Positions 32,602-44,879 of a DNA stretch of 64,000 nt are shown here, in pieces. This DNA comes from Filosporella fistucella. Taxonomy: Eukaryota > Ascomycota > Leotiomycetes > Helotiales. A program made the position numbers and the translations under genes. Numbering within the stretch: the stretch's first letter is position 1; every line of letters starts with the position of its first letter. Where the stretch lies: NCBI GenBank assembly GCA_030077755.1, contig JAQJZZ010000015.1, forward strand, positions 1,364,001 through 1,428,000, given 5' to 3'. The notes beneath the pieces are model-generated. The model saw nothing but the letters and a program-made list of their open reading frames with translations, was not told the origin of the DNA and made no database searches.

Positions 32602-34383
32602 TCACATCATTAATTCGCGTTGAATGGAGCCAATCTCCGCCCTGAAGAGCTTGGCATTTGCTTCCGACATCTAAAAAGGGTTAGCTACACACTGTCAAGA
32701 GCAAACTTGGACATACCTTAAGAATCATATTAACTGGTCTGGGTTCTTTGTCTCCCATCAATGCTGTAAACATAATTTGAGCTGATGATGCTGAGGGTTT
32801 ATCCTCAAACTTGATGGCTCGAGCAATAACTGTATTCAAAATTACTCTGTGAGTGTTCTCCTGACGCATTATAAGGCGAGCGACTTTGGGGGCATTGGGG
32901 TCTGCGTCCTCATCCTCCAATGCCGAGGCATCAAATGAGCCTGGGACGGCATGCCCTTCGTTGTCGAGACTCACACAAGCCTTTGGAACGTTGATCTTGA
33001 GAGTACCAACCCCTCGCTCCTTCCAGCCCGATTCCTTGGATTCCAGTGCGAAAAGTTTGGCTCGTAATTGAAGCATAGTGGCTTCGCCGGCTTCGCCATC
33101 ATCGACTTGAACTGTAGAGTGTTAGTCAAGCAATGACCTATTTGTGGAAATATACCTTTTGGTTTGGTCCTTTTCTTATCCTCTGGAGAATTCCCACTCT
33201 CTTCGTCCTCACTTGCTGCACCATCATAACTACCCTCATCATCACTACCTTCATCCTCATCACTTTCAGGTGCACCGAAAGCTTTAGCTGGTTTGGCCCC
33301 GGCTGGTTCAGATGCAGGTGCTGCAAAACTTGAAAGCTTTGGCCCTGCTCCACCCGTAAACCCATTCCCTAATTTTGAGCCAAAAACACTGCCAGTTCCA
33401 AGTCCTCCAAATCCTGACGTTGCCCCACTACCAAATCCAAATCCCGAGGTTGGCTTGTCGCCAGATAATGCTCCGAATCCACCGGTAGTTGAAGTTAATG
33501 GCGGTGATTTTCCCCCTGCTAACGCACCAAAGCCAGATGTGACGGTCTGAGTACTGCCACCAAAGACGCTGGGTTTGGAAGCACCAAGACTCCCAAAACC
33601 AGATGTGCTAGACCCTGCAAGAGACGCAAAGCCGGAACTTGCAAAAGCAGATGTAGATACTTTTGTGGTTTCTTTTGATTCAGGGACCTTCTCTTGTGGT
33701 AATTCTGAAGGCTTCTTGGTGTCTTCGGAGCCATCTTTTATATCCTTTGGCTGGATAGTGTCCGTCTGAGAGGAATCAACCACTGTAGGGGTTTTGAAGC
33801 GTGCGAATGGTAAACCCACCTCTCCAACGTCTTTATCTGCCAGCTTTGCCGTTTCTTCAGACGTATCTCGTGGTCGCTTCTTCTCTGGCTCTGATCGTGT
33901 TGTCCGACTACCGTTGGCAGTATTTCCATCAGCAGAAGAATTTGGATCGTCACCATCTGCAGCTGCCTCCTCTCTCGTGTCCTCATCCTGATCACGGCCT
34001 CTTTTCTTCTTTGGTGATGATATACGCTCCCTCATCTCCTCATCTTGCGCGTCGGTGACCTTTGGTTCGGGTGTGCTAACTCTTACATTTTCCCCCATTT
34101 CCTTGTCTTCTGGTTCCGATTCAGGTTGTTCATTGACTGGATGGACCCGAGCGACACTCTCTGTCTTATCTGAGATGGATGTATGCTTCAGCTCCTCACT
34201 GGCAGCCATTGTGGCTGGATCATCTTTGTGCGTTTGCACTGTCTGCTCGTGCCGCTCATCTTCTCCCATTGTTCGCGCTGGCAGGTCGTGATTGGATTCT
34301 ATAACGTCAGGTTGTTGAGCGATAGGATCTTTCTGATCAGATTTGTGGGCGATAGCTGAGTCTGCCGATGCAGTTGAAGACAT
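32602..34383 (-). CDS. RanBP1-domain nucleoporin-like protein (Yrb2/Nup2/Nup50 type)
   Basis: Three exons (34383-33156, 33111-32717, 32670-32602) give 563 residues. The acidic, lysine-rich N-terminus contains a nuclear signal (SSPKKKRGRDQDED). A run of FG-type repeats follows (GFGSLGAS, SGFGALAGG, GFGALSGD, SGFGFGSG, GFGGLG). The C-terminal RanBP1 domain has LFALESKESGWKERGVGTLK, RLIMRQENTHRVILNTVIA and a final helix KLFRAEIGSIQREL. The FG stretch plus a single RanBD matches Yrb2/Nup50-type proteins, which bind Ran-GTP and support nuclear export or importin recycling at the pore. The last exon codes for only 22 residues, but the splice phases fit. The gene is in tandem behind the helicase gene. 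Confidence 0.9.
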
Positions 34384-35517
34384 GTTGATATGATTGTGAG
34401 GTCGTCATCCAAAAGCTGGATCTTTTTCGCTTTTCGTGGGTCGTGGTCGTGGTTGCCCCTCCCAGCCTGGCCAACTCAGCAGGAGATGGTCGGCCTGTCG
34501 AAACCCGACGCGCTAGGTTGGTCGAGTACCACGGATTCGAAATAGCTATTCATACTACAATATGATCTATCCAAGTGGGTGGTATTACTAGACATCCACA
34601 CATTTTGTGACACTTTATTATTCTGTAGACTCTTAATGCTCCCTGCTGCTTCAATTTGAGCATCTTTGACATTTGGAGTAATTTTCACAAGGCTCAAACT
34701 TGCCTCAGCCTGACCATGATTCAGCCTTTTCAGGTTGACGCTGGGTTAGTCACCTGGGCTTCAAGTTTGAGACATATATCCTGTGATTCGATTGAGGAAG
34801 GGATTGTTTCGGACTGGAGAGAAAATTTCTTTCATTTGTTTTAATCCGTGGGCGTTTGTTCTGTTGCACTTGCCAAAGCTACTTCATCTGAAATCCACAA
34901 ACAGCTGGACTTGTCACGTAGCAATCAGCTACCATGCAGAAAGGATTAGTTTATATATTTACTCATTACAATCTTTGTAACTTGTTAAAGTAGTTTACCT
35001 GTTTGGATGGATGAGTACATCCAATATTGTACTTGCTTTTTGCTTGCAAATACCATGTCTACTTAATATACTATCATTCCCCGCACAATTACAGTACGGG
35101 TAATCTGCGTAAGATGTAGAATCAGTGCCATAACTGAAGCTTGTTGAAAAGTGTTGCCAATCGTGTGAAGGGTCATGGAGCTTTGAGCAAATGCTGCATT
35201 TGGCATGAATCATTGCAGTCACGGAAAAACTTCCCTAGAGACTACTAGTCTTGTCTAGACCGCTTTATATCATTCAGAGTTGACTTAGATATGCAATTTA
35301 TACTCAAAAAGAGCCAGTCATGCCAGTTCCAATGTATTGGCCTTCCTCAGACGCGGTTCAGAATCTATGACATCTATGACATCGCAATGAAAGATTTCTT
35401 TGTGAGCCAGGCTGTATCTGCGGACACTGATGAGAAGACATTCTTTTGGACGATTCCAATTTGTTAGGCTTTGTTGCACTCATTGAATCTTTGTGGGTGT
35501 ATTAGTTTGAAATTATA

Positions 35518-35930
35518 TTGCTTGAGCTGTTCAAGCTCGTCAAGCATAGCTTAGTATACACTTAGTCATTCGCTAAACACATTATTATTTCATGCAACAT
35601 CTGCTTAAGCAATTCGAGTTTGTCATTCTCTTTCACTCACTCATTCTTTCATTGTAGATTTATGCTTTTCAAACTTGTTTGCTTGGGCAGTTCAAAATGG
35701 TAAGACATGGGCCTTGGATACACTAAGTCATTCACTAGAGATGTTATATCAAGTGCCATCTGCTTGACTGATTCGAAGACATGCATATATCTGTGAGATA
35801 ACTACTTATTCTTCAAGTTAGCTTTCATCTTCAGACCTGATTTGCTTGAGCACTTCGAAATCGTCAGCTCTGCGGAAAAGCATTTTATGCCAGGAATTGC
35901 ATTCAAACACCACCTAGATTTTCACAACTA
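35518..35930. repeat. Degenerate direct repeat, about 162-bp unit, 2-3 copies
   Basis: Units start at 35518 (TTGCTTGAGC), 35679 (TTGCTTGGGC) and 35842 (TTGCTTGAGC). Within units 1 and 2 the block AGTCATTC, then CATCTGCTT and GATTCGA/AATTCGAG recurs at the same offset. Unit 3 keeps only the beginning. Spacing is 161 and 163 bp. The copies have diverged, so the duplication is old. Confidence 0.6.
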
Positions 35931-36339
35931 CCATCGCTCTGTTGGTCTGTAACATTTATCTCACAGAACCCCTGAAATTTGACTATAAGAAAAGAAGAGA
36001 CGTCACAACGGTGATTGTGAAGCTACTATAACTGTATGTCATTGTTGCCTCATCAAAGTCTCAGGGTTTCCTCCCTCTTCATCAATATGGATGCCTACCC
36101 AGTCTGTAAATATAGTTGCCATTCCATATCCGAATTTACTCTTTGTTCCTCACAAAACAATAATGAATCATTTAATTTGACCCAAGTAGGATGTTGAAAT
36201 CACAATTGATTATACCCCAAGACCATAGGCTTATCATACACTAGCATACCTAATAATTCGAATTTCCCCCTTTCGAATCGCCTCTTCCTTATCGCGTTAG
36301 ATCTCCTTATCGTGACTTCCCTCTCTTGAATGCTCTGAG

Positions 36340-36610
36340 GCAGCATCGAGTCTAGTAACTATGTAGAGTATAGTGATGATAGCAATGGTTCGCTGCGAGT
36401 AAGTCATATCAAGACTGCGGTAATACCAAGCCTATAGTGTAGAGGATGATATCGATTACACAAGTTCGCAGGGATCAAGTCATATCAAGACTGCGGTTGT
36501 ATCGAGTCTACCATGTAAGTTGTGCCGATAGCACAAGTTCGTCGTGAGTAAGTCACGTCAAAGCCTGCGGCAGTATCGAGACTGCTCGCACGTGAAATGT
36601 ATCGGTAGCG
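36340..36610. repeat. Degenerate tandem repeat, about 75-bp unit, 3-4 copies
   Basis: The block AAGTCATATCAAGACTGCGG occurs near 36400 and 36478 and, altered (AAGTCACGTCAAAGCCTGCGG-like), near 36550. Each copy is followed by a variant of TATCGAGTCTA and then by GATAGCACAAGTTCG-like sequence. A further partial copy precedes the first. The array lies 100-380 bp upstream of the ATG at 36720. Confidence 0.7.
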
Positions 36611-36719
36611 TGAATAGCGTCTTTTCTCAAGAAGTTATATACTCCTATCTCAAGCTCGCGTCCTGACTTCTCTCTCATTAAACCATTACCGCACACAACG
36701 GTGCGCATGTTGATTCAAC

Positions 36720-37799
36720 ATGGTCCGTAAACGCGCTTCGAGCTTCTCAACTATGACCACCATTTCAGAAGTACCTTCAGAGGAACTTGAGGATTTTGAT
36801 CCTGAGAAAATCATGTTCGTAGCACGATCTGCGTTCAAGTTCCTTGATCTGCCTCCCGAGCTGAGACTCCTGATTTATTTCATGGTCCTCGTCCATCGTT
36901 GGTCCTTTGGAATATTCAAACCAAATCGGCGAGAATTGACCTGGGGTGGCCGATCTGATCGCATCCGTTCGACCAAGATCTCTCTTCTCCTAGTCTGCAA
37001 GCTCATCTATCAAGAAGCTCTGCCCATCCTCTAGTAAGTCTTCTTGTTCAACCATTCTTCCTATCTTTTGATTGTCTATACTAACCCTTGCCCAGCTCTG
37101 AGAATGTCCTCACGTTCGGTACCAAGACAATTTCCTTCGCCAATGAGCATCTCCGACGTTGCAACTTGACTGGCCTGCGATCCTTCATTAGGCTTGTTCC
37201 CAAGATTGATATGGCATCGGTAAAGACAGTGAAGCTCAACTTCAAACTCCGCAACCACCTCTTCCACTATAGAGCAGTAGATTATTTCCTACAAATGGAC
37301 AATGCTCCCTGGTATAAGAAAAATATCTATGAAGAGGAGGACTCCGAAATCAAGGATATGCTTGAAGTCTGCCGTGCACTGGTTAGAAAGATGCCGCGCA
37401 TTGAGAAAGTCACCTTAATCGTTGATGGCAAAGCTCAATTGACTTCGATGGTGCCTGATAACGCGGTTGCATTCTACAAAGTAAGTATCCCATCTCGGAG
37501 AAACACCCGTTCTGTCATATATGGCTGACTCTCATTTGCAGGCCTTCAAGATCTTGCTCCGGCTTCCTGCGTTGAAGTCCATCCAAATTCACCATCTTGG
37601 CGGCTACAAACTGAAACCAGTGCTCGAGAAATTGCTGATGGAGGATGCAAATGTTAGCACGAAAATCAGAGTAATGGTGGACAGATTTGAAAATGGCCGT
37701 TTTTTTACGCCGGAGGTTGACTTGAGTATCGCCATCACTGATGGCTTCACTGCCAAAAGCCAAATCAAGAAGTGGGAGGAAGAGCACGATGAATATTGA
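36720..37799 (+). CDS. F-box-like protein of unknown function
   Basis: Three exons (36720-37033, 37096-37480, 37542-37799) give 318 residues with matching phases. The segment FKFLDLPPELRLLIYFMVL (from about residue 40) is the short F-box-like opening seen in a very large family of Pezizomycotina orphan proteins. It is followed by ISLLLVCKLIYQEALPILY. The rest consists of predicted alternating strands and helices without a known domain. The F-box part may link to a Skp1-type ubiquitin ligase, but for this expanded family that is mostly untested. Tandem repeats lie upstream. Confidence 0.8.
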
Positions 37800-38010
37800 T
37801 GATGAGCATGAGTGGTAGATGGCGCGTGGTAACAGCAATAACTCATCCTCGTTCTCTTCATAGGCGAAGGTAGAACAGATCATAGTCAAAAATTGTGCTT
37901 TTTCACATTCATTGGTTCTCTAAACATTCTGATGGCTATATTGACAAAGTTACATGAATAGAAACCCATAAAAAACCCAACCCGCTATAATACACCAGAG
38001 ACTTCTGCCA

Positions 38011-40270
38011 TTAGTCCACCTTGCCGTTCATATTACCACCCAGCAGACCATCCTTTTCATCAAGTCTGAAAAATCCACCTCTGCTTCTCCTCATCCGCCC
38101 TCTACTCCACATTGCTACACTCAATACGATGCCAGCAATGACACCTACCGATAGGAATGGGTGTCCTGAGATAGCGCCTCTAATGTCAAAGAAAAACTTC
38201 TCAAAGTTTGAAATCGTAGATTTTGGTTTGATCTTGGGCGGCGATGCAACAACTTTTGGAATGGTCTCCAAGATAGACGTTCTTGATGCCATAATGGAAT
38301 TGCCCGTGATAGTTGTATCCCAGTATCTTCGATTCTAAACATTGTTAGCGACAGTAAGATAAAATTATTCCACAATACTTACATCTTCATCATTTATGAT
38401 CACCTTCTCGCCGTCCTTGGCAACTTCAATGCCATAGGTAGTTCGAATCCATCTCTCCCAGAACACGCCGTCGACCCAGGCAAATCCAACTTCCTTTTGC
38501 TCAGACTTATCCATGTTGATACGAATGCTCTTCGCAGCGCGAAGTGCTCTTTGGTCATTACGATCTTCGGCTTCTTCGATTCTCAATTGCTTGGCATCTC
38601 TCAACTCCTGCCTTTCACGCTGGAAATTCAAGGTCTGCTTGTCCATCCATTCAAGGGCTGCACTCTTAATTTCTTTCTTGGCCATAATGAATTCGTCAGA
38701 ACGCTCGCGGGTAAGAATGGCCAATACAACTAGCTTGCCATCCATAATTTCTCGTGAGTTAGAAGCAGTAAGCTCAGGGACGATTGGTAACCAAACCGAC
38801 TGCATCCAGTGGATGACTTTCCGGAAGTCTCTCATATCCTGGGGTGCAAGAGCAGTGTAGTAAGTTGGCCGGCCATCCCGTGAGACCAAAAGTCGAGGCC
38901 ATGTTGTGATCTTGAATCGATCAGCGAGAACTGCACTATTCGTCTTAACCAACTTGGCATGTCCAATCAAACTCAAAGTTAACCTTTCCAGAGCCGCAAA
39001 ATCCTCGCTGGTAGTGGCATGATCGTAGAAATAGACAAAAATGACCTCCTCCTTAGTCTCGAGCTCTTCGAATTCAGCAGCATCAATATCCCTGACACCA
39101 TCTCCAACATCAATAGCTTTGTTGGCATATGCAACAAAATCACCGAGTCCTCTGAGACCGTCATACTCGACGCGCTCTCCACCTCGGAAGAAGAGTATTG
39201 TCGGATATCCACGAAGTCTGACCTCTTTGCACAATCTCGTCTCTACATCGCAATTAACCTCTCCCACATTCAATCTTCCTTTCATCTCCTTTGCGAGTTG
39301 GACCCAATTTGGTGCCATAGCCTGGCAATGTCCACACCAAGGTGCGTAGAATTTGATGAACCAAGGCTCTTGCGACATAGTAACTTGGTTTTGGAAGCTT
39401 TCGGCGGTGAAGGGCATGGACTTTCCAAGGGGATTTGGAGTCGACACTGGTTTTGGAGGCTTCTTAGACTTGGATTTCACAGGGGTTGCTTTCAAAACAG
39501 CAGCTTTAGTCTTGGTTTCCTTTGCATCCATGCTCGCTGAGGGGGTCAGCGCTGTATCTTTCGAACTTTTCACTGGCACAGCAGCCGCAGATGGACCCTG
39601 GTAATCCTTCGTCGTCTTATCACCAGTCTCTGGTAACTGGGGACCTCCGACCGGTCTCGATCCGGGACGTATCGTCTCCAGTGAAGATTCAACAAAATCA
39701 CTCAAGGACTTGATATCCTTGGCTCCTTCAAACCGTTTTACCTCCTCGCCATCCTTGTATAAAACGAATGTCGGCCATGATTGAACTTTATGATCTACAC
39801 AAGTAGATCCGAATGCAACACAATCGAGGTTTCCAAAGTGGAAGTTGTAGTATTTGGTGAATGTGTTCAGGGAGGTGGATGTATCTGCCGAAGAGCCAGC
39901 TGGGACAGGTTTCGATGTGAAGTAGTATTCGTAGAGGGTTTGCCATGTTGGTTTAACGTGGAGACAATGGCCACAGTATGGACTAGTATGATAATCAGTA
40001 ACCGCACCAATCTCCATTGACTGGCAGCGGTTTCACTTACGAGTGATGCTTTATAAACCAATAGCCATCTTTCACAGTGGCATTGAACATCTCTCCTTCT
40101 ATATCGGGGAGTGCTGGTACTTCTACTCCGTTGAATACCGTGGGCGCCTCTGTAGAGCTCTCCTCTGTGGATTCCCCAGCGTCGGCATTCCCAATGGTCT
40201 TCTCTGACGACTGTGCTATTACCACCGACGCGAATAAGGCGCAAATTATGGAGATCGGAGGAAGACGCAT
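38011..40270 (-). CDS. Membrane-anchored protein disulfide isomerase-like protein with two CGHC thioredoxin sites
   Basis: Three exons (40270-40041, 39982-38383, 38334-38011) give 717 residues. A signal peptide (MRLPPISIICALFASVVIAQ) is followed by a first thioredoxin domain with SPYCGHCLHVKPTW (C80, C83). Next is a Pro/Lys-rich linker and a second domain with FYAPWCGHCQAMAPNW (C293, C296) and the cis-Pro motif RGYPTILFF. A redox-inactive domain-like region and a charged coiled-coil (about 530-590) follow. One membrane helix lies near the C-terminus (HPFLSVGVIAGIVLSVAMW), with a basic tail. This resembles yeast Eps1 or TMX-type PDIs in the ER membrane that form or check disulfides. It is divergent from Tdp1, with 445 bp shared. 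Confidence 0.88.
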
Positions 40271-40715
40271 GTTGATGATTTTGTCTCAGGTTCTCCTGAG
40301 ATGTTGGAGCGGCGAGCCGCTGGTGGAAGAATTAATTGCCACAGTCCCAAGTCGAGAAGGGCATAGAAATAAGGAATAGCTCGGGAACACTCCAAACTAT
40401 AACCTTTGCCGCTGTTGTTGTCGTCGTCGCAATGCCCCTGATAACGAGTGTAGGATGAGGCTTACTCGCTCTTTCTTTATCCGTCCCCTACGAGTAACAC
40501 ATCTCCAAAAATGGAAACGGTCGTTAGCGGGTGTCGGTCCGACATTGTTCCCTACACGTGACCATATATCTTCATGGTGCCTGCCTGACCCTCTTCAACA
40601 ACTTCCAATCGTCGTTCTTGACTCTATTGACACGGGCGACTGATATTGGAAGCTATCAACTTCAAAGAACGCTCCACAAACATCCTCCCATCACTGAATT
40701 TGGAAACCAAACACC
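40271..40715. promoter_or_regulatory. Shared divergent promoter region of the PDI and Tdp1 genes
   Basis: These 445 bp lie between two start codons on opposite strands and contain no gene. No specific binding site can be assigned. Confidence 0.5.
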
Positions 40716-42818
40716 ATGGAGGACACCTCTGAAGAACGCTCTCACAAGAGACGCAGACTGAATGATACACACGCTACATCAGAATCAGAACGCGTGTCAA
40801 AATCTTTGAGAAGCTCTATATCTCCTCCTCCTCTTCGCCGTAATCGAAAGCCAGAAACCAAGGCTCCAAAATTCCTGAACTCCCCATTTCAACTTACTTG
40901 GATCCAGGACCTCCCAGATGACTCTAACAGGGATGCGGTCACCTTGAAAGACCTACTTGGTGATCCTATGATATCAGAGTGTTGGGAGTTTAATTATCTT
41001 CATGACATCAACTTTCTCATGGAAGCGTTTGATGAGGATGTCCGCGATATCGTCAAGGTTCACGTTGTCCATGGATTTTGGAAGCAAGAAGATCCGTCTA
41101 GGCAGAATCTACAGGTAATTATGATTTCACGGTCAAGTCCGATCTATTCATCCTGTCCTTCATTTTCCTACGCGCAGCTCTGAATCAACACCATGTCTCC
41201 AAGAAATTTCTGAAGAACTCTGTTGCAAGTGGAAATAGTGCGAACCAAGAACCCCCCAACAGTCGATTAGCCCTTGGTGTTGTATATTTGTCGCACAACC
41301 AAGAACAGACTTAGGTCTTTCGTATGACCAAATGCCGTAATGATCTTACTCATATCCTGTGCTCTAACAATATTTTAGTTACAAGCAGCCAAATATAAAA
41401 ATGTCACTCTTCATACAGCATTTATGCCGGAAATGTTTGGCACTCACCACTCAAAGGTACTTTCCATCTTATTTCAGTTCCTGACACTGTATTTACGTCC
41501 GCTCAGATGCTCATTCTACTCCGACATGATGATATGGCACAAGTTATTATCCACACGGCAAACATGATCCCATTCGACTGGACAGATATGACACAGGCTG
41601 TTTGGCGATCTCCATTACTTCCACTGATCAAAGAAGGCCTGCCAACGAGCTCCACTGTTCCGTCAGCCGTAGGTAGCGGTTCAAGGTTCAAATTGGATTT
41701 ACTCAATTATTTGAAAGCCTACGATAGAAAACGCACAATTTGTGAACCATTGGTTACACAATTATCAAAGTATGACTTTTCCGAGGTACGGGCAGCTTTA
41801 GTTGCCAGCGTTCCTGGGCGGCAAGCGGTCGAGACAGATTTAAAAACTTCCTGGGGTTGGTTAGGTCTACAAAATGTTCTCAAGTGTGTTCCTGTCAAGA
41901 ACACTGAGCCTGAAATTGTTGTCCAGATATCATCAATAGCAACACTGGGCCAGACCGACAAGTGGCTGGAGAAGACCTTTTTCAAGGCCCTCAGCACGTC
42001 GAAATCTGGCGCTTCCAAACCTAAGTTCAAAGTTATATTCCCAACAGCAGACGAAATTCGAAGAAGCTTGAATGGATATAAATCTGGCAGTGCAATCCAC
42101 ACAAAGATTCAAACAGCAGCTCAAGCAAAGCAGCTCCACTACTTGAAGCCCTTACTCTGCCATTGGGCTGGAGATGGTGTGCAACATCAAGAAAATGCTT
42201 CAACTCTCGATGCTGGCAGAAAGAGAGCAGCACCACATATAAAAACGTACATCAGATTTACTGACCGGGATCGGTCTGATATCGATGTAGGTGACTGTTG
42301 TTGTTTTCAAATTCCACACTGCATTCCTCAATATCCATTGCCCTGAAAGTGCGCACAAATAGAGCTAATAGAATCGTAGTGGATGATAGTCACATCATCT
42401 AATCTCTCAACTCAAGCATGGGGAGGAGCTTTGAGCAATGGGGGTGATGTTCGAATTTGCTCTTACGAGATAGGAGTGATGGTCTGGCCAGCCTTATTTG
42501 GCGAGAAATCCAAAATGGTTCCGACTTTCAAGACAGACACTCCTTCGACGGAGGTTAAGAATGTTGATGGGGAGCTTATAATCGGGGCACGAATGCCATA
42601 TGATCTGCCGTTGGTACCCTATACGAAGGATGACGAGCCGGTAAGCAATCATCGTTTGTCCCATTTCGATACTCACTGCTTTCCGTCAATGGATATTTCA
42701 AATATGAAGCTCTTGACGGCCATTCGATATCTGACGCTTTATCTAGTGGTGCGCAACAGCTTCGTATGACGAACCTGACTGGAAGGGTCAGATTTATCGG
42801 GTGGAGGGAAGATCATAA
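40716..42818 (+). CDS. TDP1: Tyrosyl-DNA phosphodiesterase 1
   Basis: Five exons (40716-41114, 41379-41456, 41507-42286, 42380-42640, 42747-42818) sum to 529 residues with all phases consistent. A basic N-terminus (SHKRRRLND) suggests nuclear import. The two HKD active-site motifs are both intact: FGTHHSKMLILL (H157, K159) and PHIKTYIRF (H403, K405), with downstream IVTSSNLSTQAWG carrying the Asn expected in the second motif. The C-terminal WKGQIYRVEGRS is compact. The enzyme hydrolyses the 3'-phosphotyrosyl bond left by stalled topoisomerase I. The first intron is 264 nt, the longest in this gene. Confidence 0.95.
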
Positions 42819-42970
42819 ACACAGGCTATTTGTGCATTGGCAGAAGCTGGCTCTCCTTTCACAATTCATCGATTTAATATGCTAGCATGCACTAGAGCCT
42901 CCCCACCAATGAATCAATCAGGTATCAACGACCCATTCATAATCACATCCGTGCCCCTTCTCTGAGCTAT

Positions 42971-43373
42971 TTATTTTGCACCAACTGCCTCTGGAACCTT
43001 ATCCGCATCGTAACCGCACTTCTCCTTCAATGATTCCACCAGAGCAACGTATTTCTCCTTTGCCTCATCGCTAGTCAAACCAGCATCAACATGCTTTTGC
43101 CACGCACGCTTCTTTGCCTTTCCCTGCAGTACTATATCAGTGTCTGCTCTGCTGTAACTCCAAGGACCATTCTTACCTTCAAGTCAAAGGTTCCAGGCTG
43201 TTCGGCCTTGGTGATATCCTCTCCAGTTGCGACCTTGTACAGGCCTATGTATATCAGATGCCAGTCCTGTATTCTCGACTATAACACACACCATAAAGCT
43301 CCAAGAGATCATCGTTTCCGGGTTTGGAAGTCAACTTCTTCGAGTCAATCACAGCTGTTTCGAAAGCAGACAT
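42971..43373 (-). CDS. ACB1: Acyl-CoA-binding protein
   Basis: Three exons (43373-43292, 43244-43177, 43123-42971) give 100 residues, close to the usual size. The four-helix ACBP fold is recognisable: MSAFETAVIDSKKLTSKPGN, then LLELYGLYKVATGEDI, GTFDLKGKAKKRAWQ and EKYVALVESLKEKCG. The YGLYKQAT-like and KAKKRAW segments hold the acyl-CoA-binding Tyr and Lys residues. It is a cytosolic carrier of long-chain acyl-CoA esters. Its introns are 47 and 53 nt. The gene converges with TDP1, leaving about 150 bp between the two ends. Confidence 0.95.
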
Positions 43374-44879
43374 CTTGAGGGTTTTGTTGGGTTTCCGTTG
43401 AGTTGGTCTGTTTGGGTGATAATCCTAGTTAGAATATGATCTGGACCTCGGGGTTCGATTTCAGGATGTGGATATAAGGTTCTGACTTACCTGGAAAGTC
43501 GTATAGTAATAGAAAGGTCAGATGAACAAAGTGATCACTTGTTGTGTTGTTGTAACTTTGAACGGTGAGACAAATGGCGGGGATGAGCGGGGCAGCGGAG
43601 ATTCGGAGGAAGTATTCTCCGTAATTTTGTAAAACTTCATTGCTCGCTGAAAGTCACTTTGGCACTCCCAACTGTCGATCTTCACAACAATGGAATATAT
43701 TGCTTTTGAATGGGCAGTATTGTTCTTTGCATTCGATAGTGCTAAGTTCGGTAACAATACCACATAGTTTTGGATATTTAACTTGTACGATATTCTACAT
43801 ATATTTTGCTGGTATATTTAATGCATCGTCAGTACATGTTCATGATGAAAGCTTCAATTATCAAGAGAATCAAAATTGACACGAGTGAATGGAATTTCCT
43901 CTTCTATGTCAGCACTTTGACATTCTTGGCATTTCTGGGCTATCATATAAATCCCGTCTCGAAAACTATGTTTTGCTTTTCAAGACCATGCAAGTGGTTT
44001 CTTATCAAGAACAGGATGTGCTTCGGTACAATTCTAAGTTTTCGATGCAATGTATACATATGTTTCAGGCAGATCGACTACCTGAGTCTCAGTATACATT
44101 TCATGCTCTTCCAGTCCAATATGTCAGGTCACATTTTGGCTCGAGATTCTCACATGGTTCCACCTTCGAAGGCTCGTTGACTGACCATTGTAAAGTCTCA
44201 AATATTTACAGTTTCAGCACCAGATCCTATTCCCTACGCGAATGTGAATGAATCCTGGTTTTGTCTCTCGGAGTCTCAAACGAAACGTATTGCATGGGCT
44301 TCAGACCCTCGAGTGTTCAAATTCATTCTCTATGCCTGGCTACTGCTCCGTCAATCATTAAGAGCATTTCAAGATTGGCTGTCTCGAGGAATATTGTTGG
44401 CCTTGAAAAATATAGATAACACACAACAGTGTTGAGTAGGGTGGGGTCTTTTGCATTCCAAAGATTTTTCAAGATTTCTTCGTCTCTACTTTCATATTCA
44501 CTGTTTTCAATATGCTCAGTAGCGCGTCTCCAGATGGGTATGCAAATTTGATTGATGTGACCATGAATTCCCGCTGTCAAGTTATTCCAAGCAGCAGATC
44601 CAAAGCCTTCCTAAACACTACACTGGAATTCCAAGCCGTGGCCTCGGCTCCGCCAGTTCGAGTCATAATCAAAATCACCAAGAACATCATAGAAAGATCT
44701 AATATCAAGACTTGTGAGATCTCGATTTTCAGCTCAGTTCAACTCATCGGGTACAGCGACGTGGAATACCTCGAACGCACCTTCCGAGTCGAGTCTTTAC
44801 CTACGACCACCCCATTCCTCCGCCTCTCTTACATTCCCAACAATTCTTGCCGAGCTTGCTTCAAAGACAGAACGTCATC
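43374..44879. other. 1.5-kb region without a supported gene
   Basis: Several plus-strand frames of 80-130 codons overlap here (for example 43889-44251 and 44512-44901). They have no family resemblance and rival frames overlap them. The left part is the ACBP promoter and the right part the promoter of the orphan gene at 44880. Confidence 0.4.

Larger units (their letters stand above)
34384..36719. other. 2.3-kb gene-free region with two degenerate tandem-repeat families
   Basis: No coding frame with support. It contains a ~162-bp repeat (35518-35930) and a ~75-bp repeat (36340-36610), listed separately, plus the promoter of the gene at 36720. The left end is the promoter of the RanBP1-domain gene. 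Confidence 0.5.
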
